Part shown: in pieces, positions 1 to 8,489 of the stretch
How positions within the stretch are numbered: the first letter of the stretch is position 1
Layout of the letters: the number at the start of each line of letters is the position of its first letter
DNA from: Pseudorhodoferax soli
GTDB lineage: Bacteria; Pseudomonadota; Gammaproteobacteria; Burkholderiales; Burkholderiaceae_C
Direction of reading: 5' to 3'
Assembly (NCBI RefSeq): GCF_003337555.1
Contig: NZ_QPJK01000014.1
Coordinates: forward strand, 1-64,000
DNA length: 64,000 bases
Program-made: the position numbers and the translations under genes
The notes under the pieces: model-generated
Seen by the model: the letters and a program-made list of their open reading frames with translations, nothing else
Databases searched by the model: none
What the model was told of the DNA's origin: nothing

Positions 1-202
1 GGAGCCCTTCAAGATCGAAGGCGGCTACGTGCAGGTGCCCAAGAAGCCGGGCCTGGGCGTGGAGCTGGACATGGCCGAGGTCGAGAAGGCCCACCGGCTG
101 TACCTGCAGCACGGCCTGGGCGCGCGCGACGACGGCGTGGCCATGCAGTACCTCATCCCGAACTGGAAGTTCGACAACAAGCGCCCATGCATGGTGCGCT
201 GA
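1..202 (+). CDS. gudD: Glucarate dehydratase, C-terminal end (partial)
   Basis: The last 66 codons of a gene that begins before the window, read from base 2 to the TGA at 200-202. The end carries the family's characteristic tail: a GLGVELDM stretch, then [21 protein letters not shown] and the terminal NKRPCMVR, as in enolase-superfamily D-glucarate dehydratases. The enzyme dehydrates D-glucarate (or idarate) to 5-keto-4-deoxy-glucarate in the cytoplasm. The next gene starts 14 bases downstream and encodes a dehydrogenase suited to the last step of the same route, so the two are probably one operon. The catalytic barrel lies outside the window, so the call rests on the C-terminus and context only. 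Confidence 0.85.
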   Translation, partial: EPFKIEGGYVQVPKKPGLGVELDMAEVEKAHRLYLQHGLGARDDGVAMQYLIPNWKFDNKRPCMVR

Positions 203-216
203 ACCGGAGTAAATCG

Positions 217-1653
217 ATGCAGAACCATGACAACCTGATCAACGGCGAATGGGTCACCGGCAAGACCTACAGCCCCAACCTGAACCCCAGCAACCTGGCC
301 GACGTGCTGGGCCAGTACACGCAGGGCGATGCAGCGCAGGTCGATGCAGCCGTGGCCGCTGCCACGGCCGCGTTTCCGGCCTGGGCCACGGGCAGCATCC
401 AGGCCCGCAGCGACGCGCTGGACAAGATCGGCACCGAGATCCTGGCGCGCAAGGAAGAGCTGGGCACGCTGCTGGCCCGCGAAGAAGGCAAGACCAAGGC
501 CGAAGGCATGGGCGAAGCCGCCCGCGCCGGCCAGATCTTCAAGTTCTTCGCCGGTGAATGCCTGCGCCTTGCCGGCGAGACGCTGCCCTCGGTGCGCCCC
601 GGCATCGGTGTGGAGATCACGCGCGAACCCGTCGGCGTGGTCGGCCTCATCACGCCCTGGAACTTCCCGATCGCCATTCCCGCATGGAAGATCGCGCCCG
701 CGCTGGCCTTCGGCAACTGCGTGGTCTTGAAGCCCGCCGACCTGGTGCCGGGCTCTGCCTGGGCGCTGGCCGAGATCATCAGCCGCTCGGGCATCCCGGC
801 CGGCGTGTTCAACCTGGTCATGGGCCGCGGCAGCGTGATCGGCAATGCGCTGGTCGGCCATGCTGGCATCCATGCCATCAGCTTCACCGGCTCGACCGGC
901 GTGGGCCGCGGCATTGCGCTGGAATGCGTCAAGAGCGGCAAGAAGGTGCAGCTGGAGATGGGCGGCAAGAACCCGCAGGTCGTGCTGGACGACGCCGACC
1001 TGAACCAGGCCGTCGAGCTGTCGGTGCAGAGCGCGTTCTACTCGACCGGCCAGCGCTGCACGGCATCGAGCCGCCTGATCGTGACCGAAGGCATCTACCC
1101 AAAGTTCATCGAGGCGATGAAGGCCCGCATGGCCAAGATCAAGGTGGGCGACGCGCTGGCGCAGGGCACCGACATCGGCCCCGTCTCCAGCCAGAGCCAG
1201 CTCGACCAGGACCTGGAGTACATCCAGATCGGCAAGGGTGAGGGCGCGACCCTGGCGGCCGGCGGTGAACGCCTGAAGCTGGACACCGACGGCTTCTACA
1301 TGTCGCCTGCGCTGTTCAGCGAGAGCGCCAAGACCATGCGCATCAACAAGGAAGAAATCTTCGGCCCGGTGGCCAGCGTGATCCGCGTGAAGGACTACGA
1401 AGAAGCGCTGGCCACGGCCAACGACACCGAGTTCGGCCTGTCCGCCGGCATCGCCACCACGAGCCTGAAGTACGCCACGCACTTCAAGCGCCACAGCCAG
1501 GCCGGCATGGTCATGGTGAACCTGCCGACCGCGGGCGTGGACTACCACGTGCCGTTCGGCGGCCGCAAGGGCAGCAGCTACGGCCCGCGCGAGCAGGGCA
1601 AGTACGCACAGGAGTTCTTCACCACGGTGAAGACGGCCTACACGCTGGCCTGA
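217..1653 (+). CDS. 2-oxoglutarate semialdehyde (2,5-dioxovalerate) dehydrogenase, ALDH family
   Basis: A 478-residue NAD(P)-dependent aldehyde dehydrogenase of normal family length. Visible landmarks are the ITPWNFP cofactor-site motif, the GSTGVGRG nucleotide loop, the general-base Glu in LEMGGKNPQ (about residue 247) and the catalytic Cys in GQRCTASSR (about 281). In the D-glucarate route this class oxidises 2-oxoglutarate semialdehyde to 2-oxoglutarate; the adjacent glucarate dehydratase is the reason for that substrate call. The start chosen is the ATG at 217, preceded by CCGGAG; an in-frame ATG at 187 overlaps the end of gudD and has no ribosome site. A decayed copy of part of this gene lies at about 6316-6387. 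Semialdehydes of other sugar acids remain possible substrates. Confidence 0.88.
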   Translation: MQNHDNLINGEWVTGKTYSPNLNPSNLADVLGQYTQGDAAQVDAAVAAATAAFPAWATGSIQARSDALDKIGTEILARKEELGTLLAREEGKTKAEGMGEAARAGQIFKFFAGECLRLAGETLPSVRPGIGVEITREPVGVVGLITPWNFPIAIPAWKIAPALAFGNCVVLKPADLVPGSAWALAEIISRSGIPAGVFNLVMGRGSVIGNALVGHAGIHAISFTGSTGVGRGIALECVKSGKKVQLEMGGKNPQVVLDDADLNQAVELSVQSAFYSTGQRCTASSRLIVTEGIYPKFIEAMKARMAKIKVGDALAQGTDIGPVSSQSQLDQDLEYIQIGKGEGATLAAGGERLKLDTDGFYMSPALFSESAKTMRINKEEIFGPVASVIRVKDYEEALATANDTEFGLSAGIATTSLKYATHFKRHSQAGMVMVNLPTAGVDYHVPFGGRKGSSYGPREQGKYAQEFFTTVKTAYTLA

Positions 1654-1691
1654 AGCACGGCAGCGCAAGGTGGCGCTTGCGCGCCATCGTC

Positions 1692-1724
1692 AAGGCCCGG
1701 TCCGCGAGGACCGGGCCTTTCTTG
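1692..1724 (+). terminator. Rho-independent terminator after the glucarate operon
   Basis: A perfect 12-bp inverted repeat, AAGGCCCGGTCC / GGACCGGGCCTT, with a 4-base GCGA loop, followed by a T-rich run (TTTCTTGCTT). It lies 39 bases after the dehydrogenase stop. It could also serve the convergent PEP-CTERM gene, although the T tract favours the + strand. Confidence 0.9.
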
Positions 1725-1882
1725 CTTCATGGGGCGCCGGCAGCGCCGACGTCACCGTGGCCCGGCTGTTCGAGACCGGCCCCGGCCCGCCCACAGCGCG
1801 ACCAGTGGACCGTGGCCCTGCTGGACCACGGCGACCGAGGCCACGACGACCGACGTGCCGCGGCCGATCGCGCCGGCGCCGC

Positions 1883-2512
1883 TCAACGGCGCAGTGCCCG
1901 CCGTCTGCGCAAGGCAGCGATGGCGGCCAGGCCGACACTGGCCAGCGCCAGCGAAGTCGGCTCGGGCACCTCGTTCGCTTCCGTGATGGATTGGAGGCTG
2001 AACTCGTAAAAAGCCGCTTCGTCCTCCATCGCGTCCAGGAAGTGCACCTGGACCTGCATCAAGGGCCAGAGGGCAGGGTCGAGCTCAGAGAGTTCCAGCA
2101 CATCGTCGCTGTCGAGGTTGGTGGCAGGACCGATGCCCGAACGCAGAATGAACCGCAGCAGCGTCCAGCCGTCCTTTCCACCCACGATGCTGCTGGGCCC
2201 GCCTCCCAGGTAGGCCAGGTGGTTGACGCTGAAAAAGTCGCCCGTGGTGCCGTCGCGCATGGAAATGAAGCCGTCGTTGAACAGCGTGGTGACGGACCCG
2301 AAGGAAAAGAACCCCGAAACCAGCGTTTCCGGTGCAGCGCTGTCGAACACGATGCGGCCTCTGCCCACGGTGCCGAGCGGCGACGGTGTGGTGGTTTCCA
2401 CAGAAGACGTCAACTTCCGGGTCATGGTCCCGGCCAAGTCGTAGGTCACAAGGGCGGCATTCGCCGCCAGCGAACCGCACGCCAATGCCAATCCAGCAAT
2501 CAACGACTTCAT
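1883..2512 (-). CDS. PEP-CTERM sorting-domain protein
   Basis: A 209-residue secreted protein. It has a signal peptide (MKSLIAGLALACGSLAANA, cleavage near residue 19) and a classic C-terminal sorting tag: VPEPTSLAL, a short hydrophobic helix and an RRRRALRR tail. Such tags are recognised by exosortase (EpsH/XrtA family), which removes the helix and helps deliver the protein to the cell surface or exopolysaccharide. The middle region has no motif I recognise. The start is supported by a GAGGGAGATC ribosome site. It stands alone with no exosortase in the window, so processing would depend on one elsewhere in the genome. Confidence 0.88.
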   Translation of the reverse strand: MKSLIAGLALACGSLAANAALVTYDLAGTMTRKLTSSVETTTPSPLGTVGRGRIVFDSAAPETLVSGFFSFGSVTTLFNDGFISMRDGTTGDFFSVNHLAYLGGGPSSIVGGKDGWTLLRFILRSGIGPATNLDSDDVLELSELDPALWPLMQVQVHFLDAMEDEAAFYEFSLQSITEANEVPEPTSLALASVGLAAIAALRRRRALRR

Positions 2513-2652
2513 TCTTCGATCTCCCTCAAGTGGTGAAACGCAACGACGTGCACGCAGGTTGTACGTCGATACCCGCCAGGAAGTCAGCGCCGCAGCGAAT
2601 CCTCAGAGAAAGCTGAGAAGTGCCGGGCAAGGTCGCCGAGCGGGGCCCGTGG

Positions 2653-2892
2653 TCATGGGCTTTGCGGCTGCGGCACAGTTGGCGTGCCGCTGTTCCGTGC
2701 GTACGCCGCCACCCATCCCTTGTGGGTGATGATCGAGACCCGGCCGTGCGGCGCGTCGCTGCCCGGCTCCGACGTCATCCCCACCACATAGCCAGAGGCC
2801 TTGAGCGCTCTGAGCCCCTCGATGGCTGCAGCGTCCGTGAAGGAGACAGGCAGGTCGCAAAGGGCGATGGCACGCAGCAGTTCCAAAGACAT
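2653..2892 (-). CDS. Small conserved protein of unknown function (paralogue of the one at 39678)
   Basis: A 79-residue soluble protein. The ATG at 2892 is preceded by an AAGGA ribosome site at good spacing, which decides the start over an upstream in-frame codon. It aligns by eye with the 74-residue protein at 39678-39902: both begin with a LLRxI/YLRSI segment and a DLP motif, share an alternating Ala-rich helix (LRALKASGYV / IRVLRAAGMV), and have the short signature ITxKGxVAxA near the end. The size and the C-terminal K-G-x-V pattern suggest a small winged-helix-like fold, but that is inference. No function is proposed. Confidence 0.65.
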   Translation of the reverse strand: MSLELLRAIALCDLPVSFTDAAAIEGLRALKASGYVVGMTSEPGSDAPHGRVSIITHKGWVAAYARNSGTPTVPQPQSP

Positions 2893-2960
2893 GGTTTCCT
2901 TTTCTTCACACCGCACAAGCCAGGCGGAATCCGTGCGCCGCCATGGCTGCGCCGTGCAGC

Positions 2961-3188
2961 TCAATGCGCAGCGGGCGGTGGTGGAGGATGCAGGCCGGCC
3001 GGGGGCGACATCACCTGTTCCATGAACACGCGCATGGCTTCGAGTGACCCGAAGTGGCTGGCGCGGCCAGACGCCACGTGCTCGATCCGCCCGCGCAACA
3101 GCGCGGCGTCGAATGGCGTTCCGCGGTGGAGCTGCACGACGAACGCCCAGTCCGGCGGCAGGCTCGCCAGCGCAGAGACTTCATCCAT
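2961..3188 (-). CDS. Small conserved hypothetical protein
   Basis: About 75 residues if the ATG at 3188 is used. The recognisable part is WAFVVQLHRGTPFDAALLRGRIEHVASGRASHFGSLEAM, a pattern I associate with short uncharacterised proteins common in Burkholderiales. There is no convincing ribosome site before this ATG; a TTG at 3263 in the same frame would add 25 residues. It lies 68 bases upstream of the small gene at 2653-2892 on the same strand, so the two may be cotranscribed. The C-terminus is proline-rich (PPPPPAAH). Function unknown. Confidence 0.55.
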   Translation of the reverse strand: MDEVSALASLPPDWAFVVQLHRGTPFDAALLRGRIEHVASGRASHFGSLEAMRVFMEQVMSPPAGLHPPPPPAAH

Positions 3189-3350
3189 GGGGCACGCGGC
3201 CGAAAGCAAGGCAGGGATCCATGGCTGGACCTTAGTCTTGGTTGTTCCGAAAGTTCTGGGCAAGCTCTGAGAAAATTCTGAGCTTCAGCGGGCCCGCGAT
3301 CAGCGTCATGCACTCTTGGCGCACGCTCGGCCTGCACTGGAGCGACACCC

Positions 3351-6236
3351 GTGCCGACTGTGGAACCTCTGGGGCCTGCCGCGCCGCCCTGGGCCGAATT
3401 GCAATTCGGCCCTTACCGGCTGTTGGGCCCGCACGGGCCGCTGCTCCAGTCCGGGCGGGCTGTCGATCTGCCGCGCAAGCCACTGGCGATCCTGTGGCTG
3501 CTGGCCAGCCGGGCAGGCGAGGTGGTCCACAAGGACGAGCTGCTGGCCATCGTCTGGCCGCGCATGGTGGTCAGCGACGGCGTGATCGCCACCTGCATGC
3601 GCGATCTGCGGCAGGCGCTCGGGGACGATGCGCGCGCGCCGCGCTTCATCGCCACGGCGCACCGCATCGGCTACCGGTTCATCGGCGAGGTCGCGGCCCG
3701 TGCGGCAGCGGCCGCCGGCGCGCTGTTGCCGCAGGCCACGCCGCCGCTGCCCGACGCATTGGTCGGCCGCTCCGCCGAGTGCGCGGTGCTGCAGGCCGCC
3801 TTGCAGCGCGCTGCGGCCGGCCAGCGCCAGATCGTGTTCGTCACCGGCGACGCCGGCATCGGAAAGAGCCGGCTCGTCGATGCCTTTGTGGCCACGCTCG
3901 GTGCGCAGAGGGCCGCCGACGCAGCGGGCACGGGCGCGGCGCGCGTGGGGCAGGGCCAGTGCATCGAGCACTTCGGCGCAGGGGAGCCCTACCTGCCGGT
4001 GCTGGAGGCGATCACCCGGCTGTGCCGGCAAGCCGATGGTGCGCCGCTGGTCGACCTGCTGCAGCGCCATGCGCCGAGCTGGACGGCCCAGATGCCGGGC
4101 GTCTTCGGGCACGCGCCGCACACCGCTGCGCTGCCGCCGGCGGGTGAGGATGCGGTGCAGCGCATGCCACGCGAGCTGGCCGAAGCGGTCGACCTGGCCG
4201 CTGCCGACCGGCTGCTGGTCCTGGTGCTCGAAGACATGCACTGGAGCGATCCATCGACGGTGGACTGGCTCGCGATGCTGGCGCGGCGGCGTGAACCGGC
4301 GCGGCTGCTGGTGATCGCCACCTGCCGGCCGGTCGAACTGATCGTGCATGGCCATCCCCTCAAGCAGGTGAAGCAGGACCTCGTCACCCGCCGGCTCGCC
4401 AGCGAGCTGGTGGTGGGCCGCCTCGGCGCGGCCGCGGTGCAGGACTATGTCGCGCAGCGCCTGCCGCAACCGGGCTCGGCACCCCGGCTCGCGGCGGCCG
4501 TCTTCCGGCGCTCGCAGGGGCATCCGCTGTTCATGGTGCACATGGTCGATGAAGTGCAGCACGCGTCCGACGCCGTGGCTACGCTCGACGGCGACACGCT
4601 GCCCTTCGGCGTGCGCGAGCTCATCGAAGCCCAGGTGACGCGGCTGCCGGTCGACGCACTGGCTGCGCTCGAAGCCGCCAGCGTGGCCGGCGCCGAGTTC
4701 GCCACCGCGCTGGTCGGGGCCGCTCTGCAAAGGCCGGCCGAAGAGATCGAGCAATTGCTGGAGACGCTGGTACGGCAAGGCCATTTCGTCGAAGGGCGGG
4801 GCCTGGCCCGCTGGCACGATGGCACCGTGAGCGGCCGCTATGCCTTTCGCCACGACCTGGTGCGCGAAGGCCTGTACCGGCGCCTTGGCAGTGCCCCGCG
4901 CATGCGCCTGCACGCAGCCATCGGCACCAGGCTGGCCGTGGCCTACGCCGAGCATGCGGGCGACATCGCGGCCGAGCTCGCACTGCACTTCGAGCATGCC
5001 CAGGATCCATGGCGTGCCGCGCAGCACCGCACGCTGGCCGGCGACAAAGCCTTGCACCGCTTCGCACCGCTGGAGGCGCTCGCCCACGCCGAAAGGGGGC
5101 TCGCGCAGCTCGGGTCGGCACGGGGCACCCGCCACGACCGCCACGCATGCGATGCCGCGGAGCTGTCCCTGCGCCTGATCGAGGGCGCCGCCCTGCTCGC
5201 GATCCGCGGCTTCACCGCACCGGAGGTCGAGGCCACGTACACCCGAACGCTGGCCCTGGGCGTTGCGGTGAACGACGCCAGCGCGATCGGGCCGGCGCTC
5301 TCCGGGCTCTTCAACCTCTACCTGACACGCGCCGCCTTCGCACAGGTGCAGCAGATCGCCGACCAGGCGTTGGCGCTGTTGCAGCGCCAGCCCGACACCG
5401 TGCTGGAGATGCTGGCCCACAACGTGCGCGGTGCGGCGCTGCTGTTCTCGGGCGCCGCATCCGCATGCTTGCCGCACGTGGCCAGGACCCGGGCCCTGTA
5501 CGACGCGCAGGCCCATGCGCATCTGGCGGTGCTCTACGGTGAAGACCCGGCCATGGTGAGCCACCACGTCGCTGCGCTCGCATGCTGGGTCGTCGGCGAG
5601 GCCGACGAGACCGAGCACCACCTGCGCGAAGGCCTCGCGCTGACGCACCGCATGGCCCATCCGTTCGGAGAGGCGCAGATGCTCTGGATGGAGGCGCTGA
5701 TCGCGCTCGACGGCGACGACCTGCCACGCGCCGAGCGCGCGACCTTGCGGCTCGATGCGCTATGTGCGGCGCACGGTTTTCCGCTCTGGCTGGCCGGCGG
5801 CCAGATCCTGCGCGGCGCCGCCCTGGCGGGCCGCGGTCTGCACGACGAGGCGCAAGGTCTGACGGACCAAGGCCTGCAGGCCTGGCGCGATGCCGGCACG
5901 CTGCTGACCTTTCCGCATGCGCTGGCCGTGGCTGCGCGCGTGCACGCGCACGGCGGCCGGCCCGACAAGGCCCTGCAGCATCTCGCGGAGGCGCTGGAAA
6001 CCGTGGGGCGCACCGGCGAACGCTGGTACGAGCCCGAGCTGCACCGCCTGCAGGGCACCTGGCTGCTGCAGCACCGGGGTGACGGGCCAATGGCCCGGGC
6101 AGAGGCGGGTGCGTGCTTCGGCCGCGCCGTGGTGCTGGCCCGTGAACAGCGGGCCGCGCTGTTCGAGCGACGTGCCAGCGCAAGCCTGGCGCGGCTCGCG
6201 GCCGCCGGCGCGCCCGGCGCCTCAGCGGCTGGCTGA
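3351..6236 (+). CDS. Winged-helix transcriptional regulator with AAA-type ATPase and TPR-like region
   Basis: A 961-residue one-component regulator. Residues about 20-115 form an OmpR/CadC-type winged-helix DNA-binding domain (ending HRIGYRFIGEV). A P-loop ATPase follows, with Walker A GDAGIGKS (about 168-176) and a Walker B region LVLEDMHWSD (about 291-300). The C-terminal half is helical and Ala/Leu-rich with repeated HA-x-x-GL elements, consistent with TPR-like repeats that sense a ligand or partner. This is the layout of large MalT/AfsR-like ATPase regulators. The GTG at 3351 follows a GGAGCG element. There is no phosphoacceptor receiver domain. No operator or target can be assigned from context; a decayed dehydrogenase fragment lies just downstream. 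Confidence 0.82.
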   Translation: MPTVEPLGPAAPPWAELQFGPYRLLGPHGPLLQSGRAVDLPRKPLAILWLLASRAGEVVHKDELLAIVWPRMVVSDGVIATCMRDLRQALGDDARAPRFIATAHRIGYRFIGEVAARAAAAAGALLPQATPPLPDALVGRSAECAVLQAALQRAAAGQRQIVFVTGDAGIGKSRLVDAFVATLGAQRAADAAGTGAARVGQGQCIEHFGAGEPYLPVLEAITRLCRQADGAPLVDLLQRHAPSWTAQMPGVFGHAPHTAALPPAGEDAVQRMPRELAEAVDLAAADRLLVLVLEDMHWSDPSTVDWLAMLARRREPARLLVIATCRPVELIVHGHPLKQVKQDLVTRRLASELVVGRLGAAAVQDYVAQRLPQPGSAPRLAAAVFRRSQGHPLFMVHMVDEVQHASDAVATLDGDTLPFGVRELIEAQVTRLPVDALAALEAASVAGAEFATALVGAALQRPAEEIEQLLETLVRQGHFVEGRGLARWHDGTVSGRYAFRHDLVREGLYRRLGSAPRMRLHAAIGTRLAVAYAEHAGDIAAELALHFEHAQDPWRAAQHRTLAGDKALHRFAPLEALAHAERGLAQLGSARGTRHDRHACDAAELSLRLIEGAALLAIRGFTAPEVEATYTRTLALGVAVNDASAIGPALSGLFNLYLTRAAFAQVQQIADQALALLQRQPDTVLEMLAHNVRGAALLFSGAASACLPHVARTRALYDAQAHAHLAVLYGEDPAMVSHHVAALACWVVGEADETEHHLREGLALTHRMAHPFGEAQMLWMEALIALDGDDLPRAERATLRLDALCAAHGFPLWLAGGQILRGAALAGRGLHDEAQGLTDQGLQAWRDAGTLLTFPHALAVAARVHAHGGRPDKALQHLAEALETVGRTGERWYEPELHRLQGTWLLQHRGDGPMARAEAGACFGRAVVLAREQRAALFERRASASLARLAAAGAPGASAAG

Positions 6237-6315
6237 GCCGCACGGCGGGCGCCCTGGCATGGCGTTGCCGCCTTCGGCCGAGGCTCGGCGCCGGCGGCGG
6301 CGCAGCGCGTCCTGG

Positions 6316-6387
6316 CCACGGCCAACGGCACCGGGTTCGCCCTGTCCGCTGGCATCGCCAGCACCAGCTTGGGGTACGCCACGCACC
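6316..6387 (+). pseudogene. Remnant of an aldehyde dehydrogenase gene
   Basis: These 72 bases match positions 1411-1482 of the intact dehydrogenase at 63 of 72 sites with no gaps, in the same orientation. Read in the same frame the fragment gives ATANGTGFALSAGIASTS, against ATANDTEFGLSAGIATTS in the intact gene. Most changes alter the protein, as expected of neutral decay. The rest of the gene is not recognisable on either side. It sits in the 195-base gap between the ATPase regulator and the FMN reductase. Confidence 0.8.
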
Positions 6388-6431
6388 GGCCGATCAGAGA
6401 TGATCGGGCCCTTGCTTTTCTCGGAGGCTCC

Positions 6432-7022
6432 ATGGCCGACAAGATCCTCGTCTTCTACGGTTCGTACCGTTCCGACCGCATGGGCATTCGCCTGGCGGAC
6501 TTCATCGTCGCAGGCCTGAAGGCGCGGGGTGCCGAAGTCGATTTCATCGACGCGAAGGCCGTGGGCCTGCCCATGCTGGATCGGATGTACAAGGAATATC
6601 CGCAAGGCGAAGCGCCCGCCGCGATGGAAGCGCTGGCCGGCAAGATCCGAGGGGCCGACGCTTTTGTCTTCGTCACCGGCGAATACAACTGGGGCGTGCA
6701 ACCGGGCCTCAAGAACCTCACCGACCACTTCCTCGAAGAATGGTTCTGGCGGCCCGCCGCCATCGCCAGTTACTCGGCCGGCCGGTTCTCGGGCGTGCGT
6801 GCCGGCACGGCCTGGCATTCCACCTTGTCGGAGATGGGCATGGTCGTGATCTCCAGCGCGCTGGCGGTGGGCCCGATTGCGCAAACGCTCGATGCGCAAG
6901 GCGAGCCGACGGGCGACGCGGGCGCGAGCCTGCAGCGCGCCTTTCCGCGATGGGCCGACGACCTGGCGTGGTGGACGAATGCGGCGCGGGTGCAGCGGGC
7001 GGCGCAGAAGCCGCCCTACTGA
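6432..7022 (+). CDS. NADPH-dependent FMN reductase family protein
   Basis: A 196-residue flavodoxin-fold reductase. The N-terminus ILVFYGSYRSDRMGIRLADF is the phosphate-binding start of the family, and VTGEYNWGVQPGLKNLTDHF matches the flavin-contacting E-Y/N-x-x-x-P-x-x-L-K-N segment of azobenzene/chromate-reductase-like enzymes. Such proteins transfer electrons from NAD(P)H to FMN or to quinones and other acceptors. The start at 6432 has a CGGAGG ribosome site. The gene converges on the MFS exporter and their 3' ends overlap by 7 bases. The physiological acceptor cannot be told from sequence. Confidence 0.85.
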   Translation: MADKILVFYGSYRSDRMGIRLADFIVAGLKARGAEVDFIDAKAVGLPMLDRMYKEYPQGEAPAAMEALAGKIRGADAFVFVTGEYNWGVQPGLKNLTDHFLEEWFWRPAAIASYSAGRFSGVRAGTAWHSTLSEMGMVVISSALAVGPIAQTLDAQGEPTGDAGASLQRAFPRWADDLAWWTNAARVQRAAQKPPY

Positions 7023-8422
7023 GGGGCATGGCCGCGCCGGCCACCTTGGCCCAGCAGCGCGAGAACGATGGCCAGCACACACAGCCCCGCCGCCGCTGCG
7101 AACGTGCCCGTGAAGGCTTCGCCGATGGCCTGCGAAGAGCTGCCAGCCACGCCATGGCCATCCAGCATGAAAGCAAAGGTCCAGGGCGCCAGTGAGGCCC
7201 CTGCCATGAAGCCCAGGTTGCGCGACAAGCCGAGCAAGCCCGACAGCAGGCCCTTGTCTGCGTCATGCGTGCCCGTCATCACCGCCGTGTTGTTGGCGGC
7301 CAGGAACAGCTGGAAACCCGGCGTCATCAACACCAACGCCCCCACGTAGCCCGGCACGCGAAACCGCGTGGACAGAACGGCGAAGCAGCACAGCGCTGCC
7401 GCAGTCAGCAAGAGCCCTGCCATCAGGGTGCGATGGGTCCCGAAGCGGTCGGTGGCGCGACCGGCGGGCACGCCCGACAGCGCGGCCACGACCGGCCCGA
7501 CCGCCATGACCAGGCCTGTCTGCGCTTCACTCAGGCCGAGGCCGAACGACAGGAAAAACGGGCCTACCACCAGCGTCGACATCATGATGGCGCCGACCAG
7601 AAGGTTCATGGCCAACGACGTTGCGACAGGCCGCTCCCGCAGCATGTGCAGGGGCACAAGGGGGCGTGCAGCCGTCCGCTCGGTGTGGACGAAGGTGACG
7701 AGCGCGGCGGCTGCCACCACCAGCGCCGTCCAGGGCTGGATGGCCAGGCCGGACGCGCCGCCAGTGGCGGACAACGCAAGGCACAGCAGGACGATGCTCA
7801 GCCACAAGCCGCCCGCCCAGTCCATGGAGCCGGCATCGGTACGGGCGGTGATGGCCTTCGGGATGCAGCGCAAGGCGACTGCCAGGGTGATGACACCGCT
7901 CAGCATCAGCAACACAAAGGCGGCACGCCAGCCGAGCGCGCCGATCAGCAGGCCGCCGAGGGCCGGCCCCGCCGCGGTGCCGAGGGCCGACATCGTTCCG
8001 AGCAGGCCCATTGCCGTGCCCACGCGCCCTTGCGCCACCAGCCCTTTGGCGATCGGCAGAGGCAGCGCCATGAGGGCGGCCGCACCGATGCCCTGGACCA
8101 CGCGCCCGGCGATGAGCCACCCCAGGCCCGGGGCTGCGGCACAGGCGGCAGAAGCCAGCGTGAATAGCGCCAGGCCGGCGACCAGCACGCGGTGCTGGCC
8201 GTAGAGATCGCCCAGGCGCCCGGCCAGGACGATGGCCACCGTCACGGCGAGCAGGTAGGCCAGCACGACCCACTGCACTTGCCGCACGTCGGCCGAGAAC
8301 ACCCTTCCCAGCGTGGGCAGTGTCACCGTGGCGATGCTGACGCCCAGCGATGCGACCAGCACGGACGCCGCAAGGGCAAACACCATCGGTTTGTTTGGCG
8401 GAAGATCTTGTTCGATGTGCAT
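7016..8422 (-). CDS. MFS drug exporter, DHA2 (14-TM) type
   Basis: A 468-residue polytopic inner-membrane protein. The first helix begins at about residue 13; motif A-like GRLGDLYGQHRVLVAG follows helix 2, and motif C-like GTAAGPALGGLLIGALGWRAAF marks an exporter. Length and the number of hydrophobic segments fit the proton-driven DHA2 family (EmrB/QacA-like), which expels toxic organic compounds. It diverges from a MerR-family gene, and its promoter carries the MerR-type dyad (8457-8487), so induction by a MerR-sensed compound is likely. The substrate is not predictable. Confidence 0.88.
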   Translation of the reverse strand: MHIEQDLPPNKPMVFALAASVLVASLGVSIATVTLPTLGRVFSADVRQVQWVVLAYLLAVTVAIVLAGRLGDLYGQHRVLVAGLALFTLASAACAAAPGLGWLIAGRVVQGIGAAALMALPLPIAKGLVAQGRVGTAMGLLGTMSALGTAAGPALGGLLIGALGWRAAFVLLMLSGVITLAVALRCIPKAITARTDAGSMDWAGGLWLSIVLLCLALSATGGASGLAIQPWTALVVAAAALVTFVHTERTAARPLVPLHMLRERPVATSLAMNLLVGAIMMSTLVVGPFFLSFGLGLSEAQTGLVMAVGPVVAALSGVPAGRATDRFGTHRTLMAGLLLTAAALCCFAVLSTRFRVPGYVGALVLMTPGFQLFLAANNTAVMTGTHDADKGLLSGLLGLSRNLGFMAGASLAPWTFAFMLDGHGVAGSSSQAIGEAFTGTFAAAAGLCVLAIVLALLGQGGRRGHAPQ

Positions 8423-8456
8423 GCGAGGCTTCTTGCTGCGAAATGGATGAGCACCT

Positions 8457-8487
8457 ACTATGCAACTTCAAGTCAACTTGAAGTCAA
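8457..8487 (-). promoter_or_regulatory. MerR-type promoter and operator driving the MFS exporter
   Basis: On the minus strand a -35 TTGACT (8482-8487) and a -10 CATAGT (8457-8462) are separated by 19 bases, longer than the usual 17, as in MerR/SoxR-controlled promoters where the regulator untwists the DNA. Inside the spacer lies the dyad ACTTCAAGTCAACTTGAAGT (8465-8484), a palindrome except for its centre and close to the known SoxR box (CCTCAAGTTAACTTGAGG). The dyad ends 5 bases before the merR ATG, so the site probably also controls its own regulator. Confidence 0.85.
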
Positions 8488-8489
8488 GC

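Noticed and set aside
3306..5660. Long open frame of 784 codons on the minus strand
   Set aside because: It is antisense to the ATPase regulator; its composition (His, Arg, Gln and Gly rich, no motifs) is what GC-rich antisense reading gives, while the + frame has clear domains.
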